Origin: Pleurostoma richardsiae
Taxonomy: Eukaryota > Ascomycota > Sordariomycetes > Calosphaeriales > Pleurostomataceae
DNA length: 64,000 nucleotides
Assembly: GCA_030052745.1 (NCBI GenBank)
Contig: JANBVO010000074.1
Coordinates: forward strand, 1 to 64,000
Direction: 5' to 3'
The translations under genes and the position numbers were made by a program. Each line of letters begins with the position of its first letter. The first letter of the stretch is position 1. Shown here one piece after another: positions 57,399-64,000 of the stretch. The notes beneath the pieces were generated by a model. The model was not told where the DNA came from. It did not search any database and saw only the letters and a program-made list of their open reading frames with translations.

Positions 57399-58485
57399 TC
57401 ATTGACTTATCTCTGCGAGCGCCTCATCAAGCTTGACATCGTCGACAGCAAACGGCGCATCAGGCAGAGCTTGTGAGTCATTGCGGACTCCAGCCTTCTG
57501 TATGATCGACTCTAGGCCGTCACCACTTGCATAACTCCAGAATTTAACGTACTTCGTGAGGAACTCGATAGTGAAGGTTGTATCAGCCTCGAGGAACACA
57601 ACCTCGCCCGCGTAAACGGTAACCTTCGGACCGTTGTTGATAGCAACGTCAATGCGACCTTCGAAGAGCACAAGGAGATGATGCACTGTGGCGAACCGCA
57701 TTTCGCGGCTGAAGGCTGATTTCTTGTAAAGCTTCGAAGACTCGATACTGGAGATGGCGCATTTGCCGAAGCTCTGCTTAGTCGTGATGAAGGGCCTTGA
57801 TGAAATGCCGCCCAGCACCCAACGCGGTCCTGAATTGGCCTTGAGGAAGTAGCCCACGGGCTCGTCGGGAAGGATTGTGTCTTCCTTGGACCATGAGTTG
57901 GGCTCTGGTGGGTTCTCGACAGGTGTCGGGTAGCTGTCGTATTTGTCTTCCCAATTTTCGCCTAATCGCTTCATGGCACCCCAAGACCATTGATTGTCAT
58001 ACTCCGGAAACATGACTCCCTTATAGGGATCCGAAGTCACCCGAAAGGCCTCCACCCAGTCGGCAGGAGTGATGAGTGGTAGTGCCTTGGTAATAGGACC
58101 TAAGGGCGTTGGCTTGTGAATCAGGCCCTAAAAAGGTCAGAATTGCCACGTCAGAAAAGGTTTGCAGGTGTGTAAGGCTGACCGGAGGTACTGAAGCAAA
58201 GTCTCCTGGCCCGAGAATACGACTTTGACCATCACAGTAGATTTTCATTAGCCCCTCGGCATTGAGGAAGATATCGTGCGTCTTCTTGTGGTAATGGTAG
58301 CTCTGGTCCGATACCGGGCCATCCCATCCGAACACGGACATGGTGTTTCCTGTCTGGACCTGCGAGCAGTACATCCTAAAGGCACCCTTAGACCCCGGCA
58401 GCGTAAATATCTCACCGTCCATTCGGTCGACAATGTAGCTGCCGCCATTGATTGGAGGTTCTTGAACGCGCCGAAGTACTGCCAT
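57399..58485 (-). CDS. quercetin 2,3-dioxygenase-like bicupin
   Basis: Metal-dependent dioxygenase of the cupin fold; the type enzyme opens the flavonol C ring of quercetin to a depside plus CO. Exons 58485-58183 and 58127-57399 join over a 54-nt intron (GTCAGC..TTTAG) to about 343 residues. N-terminal cupin ligands: H64 and H66 in YHYHKKTHDIF, D71 where the Aspergillus enzyme has Glu, and H105 in SVPPGLIH, which is built across the intron. LGPGDFASVPPG is a typical cupin turn. The second cupin (ATVHHLLVLFEG, VYAGEVVFLEAD) follows. No signal peptide is evident, unlike the secreted type enzyme. It faces an SDR gene over a 601-bp divergent promoter. Substrate specificity is not proven by sequence. 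Confidence 0.8.
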
Positions 58486-59086
58486 ATTGACGATAAAGAC
58501 TGAAACCGTAGACAAGTGGCGTAAAATGTTAGTTGATGGATCGTAGGTGCTGGCAGAATGCGTTAAGCTGACCCCGAAGACTGTGCTCGTTAGCTTTTAT
58601 TGTCGGATTCACGCGCGTACAAAGTCAGGCGGTGATTGAAAATCATTGAAGTAACGGCAAACCCACCTCATCCAGGCGTTAATTAGTGGCCAGAGTAAAG
58701 TGGCATCATCATCAGACGAGACATCTGCAGTGCGGTTGAATAAGTTTCCCGAAGAACAACTGAGGGAAGAATAGTCTTCGAGATCTCACGCCGCGCTGAC
58801 ACGCGCGCAAAGACGGTCCCCTGGATTCGGAGCCGAGAGGCCGAGAGATGTGCCGACTAGGTTGGTATTGTTGAGTGAGTCAGTCGGGCATCCGGTTCCG
58901 CATCCCGAATAGAGGGGTGGTACGCAAGGCCCAGGTAGTAGGAGAGAGGTTATCTTCCGAGAGGAGCAAAGAGAACACCTGAAAAAGGTAACAAATAGCG
59001 AAGGTGTAAAGGGGGGAAAGTGCGGGGGTGGAGAGTCGAAGACGAACATTTCGAGCCACCTACACAAAAGCCCAGGAACCGAGACA
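58486..59086. promoter_or_regulatory. divergent promoter, cupin/SDR
   Basis: 601 bp between the start codons of the cupin (-) and SDR (+). A shared promoter fits co-regulation of the pair. No confident regulator site was identified. Confidence 0.4.
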
Positions 59087-59878
59087 ATGGCGAGCCGCAC
59101 AGCCCTCATCTCAGGGTCTAATTCAGGGATCGGAGCAGCGATAGCGCGAGAGCTATCTAGTCGCGGCGTCAACATTGTGCTCAATTACCCTTTTCCGAAC
59201 CTTAAAGACGACTGTGAGAGCGTTGGCAAAACTCTTCAAACCGATTGGATTGCCGTCGAGGCGGATCTCTCGACAACAAAGGGACCGATTGAGCTCGTGG
59301 CAGCCGCAGTATCTCGCTTCGGCCACATTGATGTGGTTGTGCATAATGCAGCTCGTTTCCCTACGGGTCCTTCATGGGACGTGACGGTCGAAGACTGGGA
59401 CGCCGCTTTCGCCCTCAACGTGCGCGGCACCATGTTTCTCAACAACGCGGCACTGCCACATCTGGCACCCTACAGGCCGCTGCCACGGGACAAACAGCCC
59501 ATCACGGGTAGACCTGGCGGATCTAGAATTATCGTCATCGGGTCAGGAAGCAGTCGGTCTCCGCAACATGACGCATTTGCCTACATGGCTACGAAGGGAG
59601 CGCTGGAAAGCATGGTAAAGGGTTGGGCCCTGGAGTTACCATCCAAGTATGGCTGCACCGTCAATGGTGTATGGCCTGGTCCCACCTACACCGAGCTTAT
59701 GAAGAAACTTGCCACCCCTGAAATCCTGCGAGCGACGTTTGCGGACAGGACACCTGTGGAAGGATGCATGGCAGAGCCAGAGGATGTTGCCACCGCTGTG
59801 GCTTTCCTGGCTGAACCCAGCACAAAATGGATCAACGGAGAGATTATTATGGTGAATGGGGGCTTCATCATGATTTAA
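59087..59878 (+). CDS. short-chain dehydrogenase/reductase (SDR)
   Basis: Classical SDR, single exon, 263 residues, NAD(P)-dependent. Nucleotide motif TALISGSNSGIGAAIA at 5-20, NAA at 87-89 stabilising the central sheet, catalytic Y166 and K170 in YMATKGALE, and a Ser in IGSGSSRS (about 152-158). The C-terminal WINGEIIMVNGG is typical of the 3-oxoacyl-ACP reductase-like branch. ATG at 59087 places the Rossmann strand correctly. It is divergent from the quercetinase-like gene and may act on a breakdown product of the same compound (inference). Confidence 0.9.
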   Translation: MASRTALISGSNSGIGAAIARELSSRGVNIVLNYPFPNLKDDCESVGKTLQTDWIAVEADLSTTKGPIELVAAAVSRFGHIDVVVHNAARFPTGPSWDVTVEDWDAAFALNVRGTMFLNNAALPHLAPYRPLPRDKQPITGRPGGSRIIVIGSGSSRSPQHDAFAYMATKGALESMVKGWALELPSKYGCTVNGVWPGPTYTELMKKLATPEILRATFADRTPVEGCMAEPEDVATAVAFLAEPSTKWINGEIIMVNGGFIMI

Positions 59879-60809
59879 TTTTAGTCTGTTGTTCTATCAT
59901 TGTGATAATATGAACGACATTCTCAAAGCCGCCTGTTATTGCACACCAATCTTTCACAATTCTCCTTTCGCTTGACGTGTTTATAGATTCATTGCTTTCC
60001 GCCTCATAGGTATATTCGGAGCCGTTGCAGATAGACTTGATCTCTAGCGCACATCAGGCAGAACGAACTCCAGAGTGGTCCATTGACAAAGCTCTAGTCC
60101 ATCCACACTCTGAGATCTGAGGGTCGACAAAATTATCTCAGGTCACATCTCATCTCCACTTCTATTACCTTTCTCTGTGTCTAATAGTCTTTAGTCTTGG
60201 GGACTTTGTGAGATTATCGCGTGAGACACATGATTAGACAGGGATCATTAAGGTTGATTCCGCAAACTGATGAATTCTTTACATAGACTTTATGATGTGT
60301 CTAAGATTAAGTATGGAGATAGCCGGCCTCACTGAACTCGAGTTGGTCGTCAGTACGTGAGACACGATGATCTTTCGGTCTGTTGTGTTGGTGCCGGGTC
60401 ATGCGATAGCCCGTTCCCCGGTTCCCCCAAATTTCCACATACAGAAGGACCATTCTCATTGCGAATGTAAAATGAGCTAGTTGAATAGCAATGGTCATGA
60501 CCGTCCGATAACATGGTTCTGTAACCAGCAGGCCTCGGCTCCTTCGATCGTTAAGTGGCACTAGGAGAACGTCGGATTCCGGCATCTCGGAACCTGCTAC
60601 ACGACAAAAAGCAGCTTCTCAAATCAAAGCGTCAGGCAAAGGAGATGATTCCTAGGCCGGGATCCGGACCCGAGTTGCCGAGGAGGAGTTTCCCAACTTA
60701 TAAAGACAGCAAATAATGATTGCCCCACGCATCTCCATTTGCAGTGTTGTTCTTGCAACCGCTAAAGTCTCTTTCAGTAACGTCTTGTGGTCAACCTAAC
60801 CTCTCGATT
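59879..60809. other. gene-free stretch
   Basis: AT-rich region between the SDR and aminotransferase genes, both on the plus strand. A 92-codon minus frame at 60585-60307 shows no motif. Confidence 0.55.
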
Positions 60810-62173
60810 ATGGCGTTGGTGACGGAAGCTCTATCGAAGGCACACGAGCAATATACCAAGGACAACCCAGAAAGTGCCAAGCTCTTCGCAAAGTCCGTTT
60901 TGAACCTGCCCGGCGGTATGATGTTAAATTACCTACAATAGAAGATTGCCATTAACACGTGTTGCCAGGTACCACTCGAGCTGCTCTCGGCTTCAAACCT
61001 TTCCCATTGATCTTCACGGGGGGAAAGGGGTCAACTGTGACGGATGCCGACGGTCATCACTATGTGGACCTATGTGGCGAATACAGTGCCGGCCTATTTG
61101 GTCACTCGCATCCAATCGTTACCCAGACTATGATCGACACTATCCAGCAGGGCCTTGCCCTCGGTGGTGTGAATCAGTACGAAGGCAAGCTTGCGACGCT
61201 CCTCGCTGGCCGGTTTCCCTGCATCGAGAAGGTTCGCTTCTCCAATTCTGGCACCGAGGCCAATCTTACGGCACTTTCCGTCATCAAGGCATACACTAGA
61301 CGTTGTAAGGTTATCGTCTTCAAAGACGCCTACCACGGTGGCCTGCTCTCGTTCATGTTCGTCCCACCTCCTGGCGAGTTCGGCATGAACGTGACCATGG
61401 ATTGGATAATTCTTCCGTACAATGACACCGAGGCTCTAGAAATGGCGGTCGAACAGAATAAAGACGATCTCGCTTGTATCATGGTTGAGCCTATGCAAGG
61501 AGCTATAGGGTGTCTTCCGGCAAGCATAGAGTTCTTGCAGAGATGTCGGGACAAGGCCACTGAAGTTGGTGCAGTCTTGTTTTTCGACGAGGTTACTACC
61601 AGCCGTATGTCCACAGGTGGAATGCAGACTCGGCTGAATATCATCCCCGACGTGACCACATTGGCCAAATACTTTGGTGGTGGCGGCCAGAGCTTTGGCG
61701 CCTTTGGTGGCAAGAAAGAGATATTCAACCTACTCGAGCCAGGCAACCCCAAGGGCCTGTCGCATGGTGGGACATACAACAATAATGTCGTCTCTATGGC
61801 GACGGCCATTGCAGTGATGGAAAAGGTGTGGACGCCTGAGGCTGCGGATAATCTGTTCGAGTTGGGTGAATGGTTCCACCGCGAACTTGACCGTGTGTCC
61901 GACGAGCAGAACTCGATACTACGTATCAGTGGCCTGGGAAGTCTTATCAATGTTCACTTTTCCAAAAAGGATATTCACTCCTCCGCCGATGTGAAGGCTG
62001 GGAATATGCAACTCAGGGAATTATATTTCTTCGAGATGATGAAGAAAGGATACTTTCTAACGAGCAGGGGCATGATATGTCTCAACACTGTTATCACCAA
62101 GGAACAGTTGCAGGGTTTTGTCAAGGCTACAGAAGAATTTTTGGTGGAACACAAGACCCTTGTTTCTAGATGA
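60810..62173 (+). CDS. class-III aminotransferase (glutamate-1-semialdehyde aminomutase-like)
   Basis: PLP-dependent enzyme. Exons 60810-60915 and 60969-62173 join over a 53-nt intron (GTATGA..GCCAG) to about 436 residues. Family blocks: DLCGEYSAGLFGHSHP, RFSNSGTEANLTAL (phosphate-binding SGTEA), FFDEV with D242 pairing the pyridine nitrogen, and the Schiff-base Lys about K269 in TLAKYFGGG. The overall order matches glutamate-1-semialdehyde 2,1-aminomutase relatives. Fungi make 5-aminolevulinate by the Shemin route and need no such aminomutase, so this is likelier an omega- or beta-amino acid aminotransferase of specialised metabolism. Start is the first ATG upstream of the intron. Confidence 0.9.
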
Positions 62174-62640
62174 GGGAGGATGACATGGAATCTGACACAT
62201 TATTAGGCTACATACTGGGAGATACTTGGCAATAATATTCATTCATAACTCATTGATCGATCTAATGGTCTCTCGTTCGAGTCTAAGCATCTCCTGGATG
62301 GTGGGGAGTCTAATGACCGTGTACATCAGTGAATCTCCTCTTACAACCGTGCCCCGCCAATCCTAGATATTAATCACCGATTCGAGTAAATTTATCTTGC
62401 ACGCAGATAAGAACATTGCCGTTCTACATATTCAATTTCTTCCACTTACATACCGAATCAACATGAAGCTGTTCATCATTCGAAGGAGTCTACTTCTATG
62501 ACTAGAACAGCTGTTAATGGAAAGACCGCAGGAAATACCCTATCTACAGGTCGACTCGATTGTAACTAATGTCTTCGAAGACCTAGGACTAGAATTTAGA
62601 AAAGACTCGCACTGTTTCGCTACTGTTTCGCGCCCACGAG
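62174..62640. other. convergent intergenic region
   Basis: Between the 3' ends of the aminotransferase (+) and esterase (-) genes. Nothing recognisable. Confidence 0.6.
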
Positions 62641-63830
62641 CTATAAGCGTTCTTCGACCGCTGTCTTTAATAACCAAGCAAGACCAGATACGGAATCGTT
62701 ATGATACCTGCTGGCCACCGAGTGAGTGGGAAAGTTCAGAAACCAGACGTGGGGAAGCCCTGGATAGATGTCTGCTCTTGTCTTAATGCCAAGATCTATA
62801 CGTAGGTAGCGTTCATAGATCAAGTTCTCGTCACGGAGCCCATCGAGACCGGATATCTGAAAATAAGTGGGAGGATGGCCTAAAAGTTTGTCAGGCCAGT
62901 TAAAGGGGTTCCAAAGATTAGACTTAGAGTCCGGGTTGAAATGGGCCTGGTAGTGCGTCTTGGAAGTAAGGTGTTGCAGGATCTCCGAGTCCTTCGGTCT
63001 CTCAATCCTGCTGTGGTATAGGTGCCTGTATTCGTCTGTCACGCCGTCTGCGTCGAGAACGTGGGCGGCATTCAACCAAAGACCTGTTGGTGGAGGTGAC
63101 AGCTTTGACTCACGCGCCATCTGGATCAGGTACGATGCCAAGGTACCCCCAGCCGAGCAACCACCTAGGATGAACCCCTTCGAGATATTGGCTCCGAAGT
63201 CTGAGGCATGGGCGTGGACCTGGGGCATTGTTCATTAGTCTCGAGTATGACGGTCGGTGGCCTCCGGGATGTGATGAAAGCACTTACCCATTTGATTAGG
63301 TTCCAACTGTCTATGAAAGGGGTAGGATACTGGTACTCCGGTGCAAGACGATAGTCTACTGTCATTGTCACGCAGCCGTGCCGTTTCGTAGCCTCTATGA
63401 GGACCGGGCTTTCCATCTCTGCGGAGCCGAGGCAAAATCCTCCTCCATGGAAAACGATAACCAAGGGAAGCCCGTCCGCGTCTTTAACAGTAGGTTGGTA
63501 TAATAGTGTCCTATAGGTGCCCCCAGTCTCATCGATGGGCACCTGAATCTCCAAGGCTGTTACAGTGCCGTTGGCAGCGAGCAGAGCTTCATCAGCCATG
63601 GCTTTGGCCGTGGGAACCCACGTCTCCCGAATGGTCTCGAAGTCGTTGTCTAGTCTTTGGAATCTCGGAGTAATACCATTCTGTAACATCTATGTATCTG
63701 TTTAATTAGTTGGGAGTACCGCATTAGGATCAAGAAGGGCGATATGGGAGGGAAAACATGCTTGCAAGAGCTCTTCGTCATCTTTGATCAACGTATTCCA
63801 TTTTGAAGGATCCTCAATTAGTGCAGCCAT
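62641..63830 (-). CDS. alpha/beta-hydrolase fold-3 esterase/lipase
   Basis: Serine ester hydrolase of the hormone-sensitive-lipase type. Two firm exons, 63689-63288 and 63219-62641, join over a 68-nt intron to 326 residues. Oxyanion block VFHGGGFCLGS, nucleophile elbow GGCSAGG (Ser), acid in ISGLDGLRDE, and His in YPGLPHVWF. LAPEYQYPTP lies between as usual. A further 37-codon N-terminal exon (63830-63720, MAALIEDPSKWNTLIKDDEE) resembles the family's N-terminus, but linking it needs a 30- or 39-nt intron, or a longer one skipping part of the next exon. Translation could instead start at ATG 63689. No signal peptide is seen. As last member of the right-hand enzyme run it could cleave a phenolic ester such as the depside made by a quercetinase (inference). 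Confidence 0.85.
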
Positions 63831-63947
63831 TGCTAAAATTGGGGGCTAGAAGTATTTTCTCCCTTTCTTCTGTCCTCTTCGTCTTTGCCCATTTCTCTCA
63901 AAATATTCCTTCCTTAGCCCTGGAAGTTGTATTTCTTCCCAGCTGGA

Positions 63948-64000
63948 GAGAACGGTCGGACTCGAATCTCCGTCCTTGATAAGCGCTAGACCTTCGGGTT
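63948..64000 (-). ncRNA. tRNA-like fragment at window edge
   Basis: On the minus strand GATTCGAGTCC resembles a B box, and GGTCTAGCGC upstream resembles part of a D arm. The spacing from B box back to a possible anticodon loop does not fit a normal tRNA, and the 5' part lies beyond the window. It may be a truncated or degenerate tRNA or a tRNA-derived repeat. Confidence 0.25.

Overview
The window is nuclear DNA from a filamentous ascomycete (Pezizomycotina). Genes carry short introns (about 50-70 nt, GT..AG), stand singly on both strands, and include families typical of such fungi: HET-domain, GH128, Dal5-type MFS, NCS1 permease, pepsin-like protease and P450. No rRNA, CRISPR array, intact tRNA, transposon or virus-like element was recognised. 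I read 21 protein-coding genes with confidence. Exon limits come from reading splice sites and protein continuity by eye and are predictions.

Layout. 0.7-4.5 kb: membrane dipeptidase (-) and Dal5-type transporter (+), divergent over a promoter with six GATA-factor motifs. 4.5-15.6 kb: a (TGA)23 microsatellite, a GPI-type GH128 glucanase-like protein (-), a tRNA-like element, an F-box protein (+), a secreted aspartic protease (-) and a second Dal5-type MFS carrier (-). 15.6-32 kb: GC-richer, with a GH31 alpha-glucosidase-like enzyme, a HET protein, an ATF/CREB bZIP factor and mitochondrial GatB, all (+) and separated by long gene-free stretches. 32-36 kb: metallo-beta-lactamase-fold enzyme (+), a helix-hairpin-helix-like protein (-) and an esterase relic. 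36-42 kb: hydantoinase A/DUF917 fusion (-) divergent from an NCS1 permease (+), with six GATA motifs between them. 42-64 kb: AT-richer, with an MDR dehydrogenase, NmrA-like reductase, amino acid/choline permease, P450, GH1 beta-glucosidase, quercetinase-like cupin, SDR, class-III aminotransferase and alpha/beta-hydrolase.

How the genes may work together (inference). The hydantoinase/DUF917 protein and NCS1 permease look like an uptake-plus-hydrolysis module for a hydantoin-like nitrogen compound under nitrogen catabolite control. The GH1, cupin dioxygenase, SDR, P450 and esterase fit a catabolic cluster for plant phenolic glycosides: deglycosylation, ring cleavage, ester hydrolysis. The most striking structural feature is a predicted 4-nt microexon in the NCS1 permease gene, needed to keep the frame and to encode part of the conserved VWYG motif.
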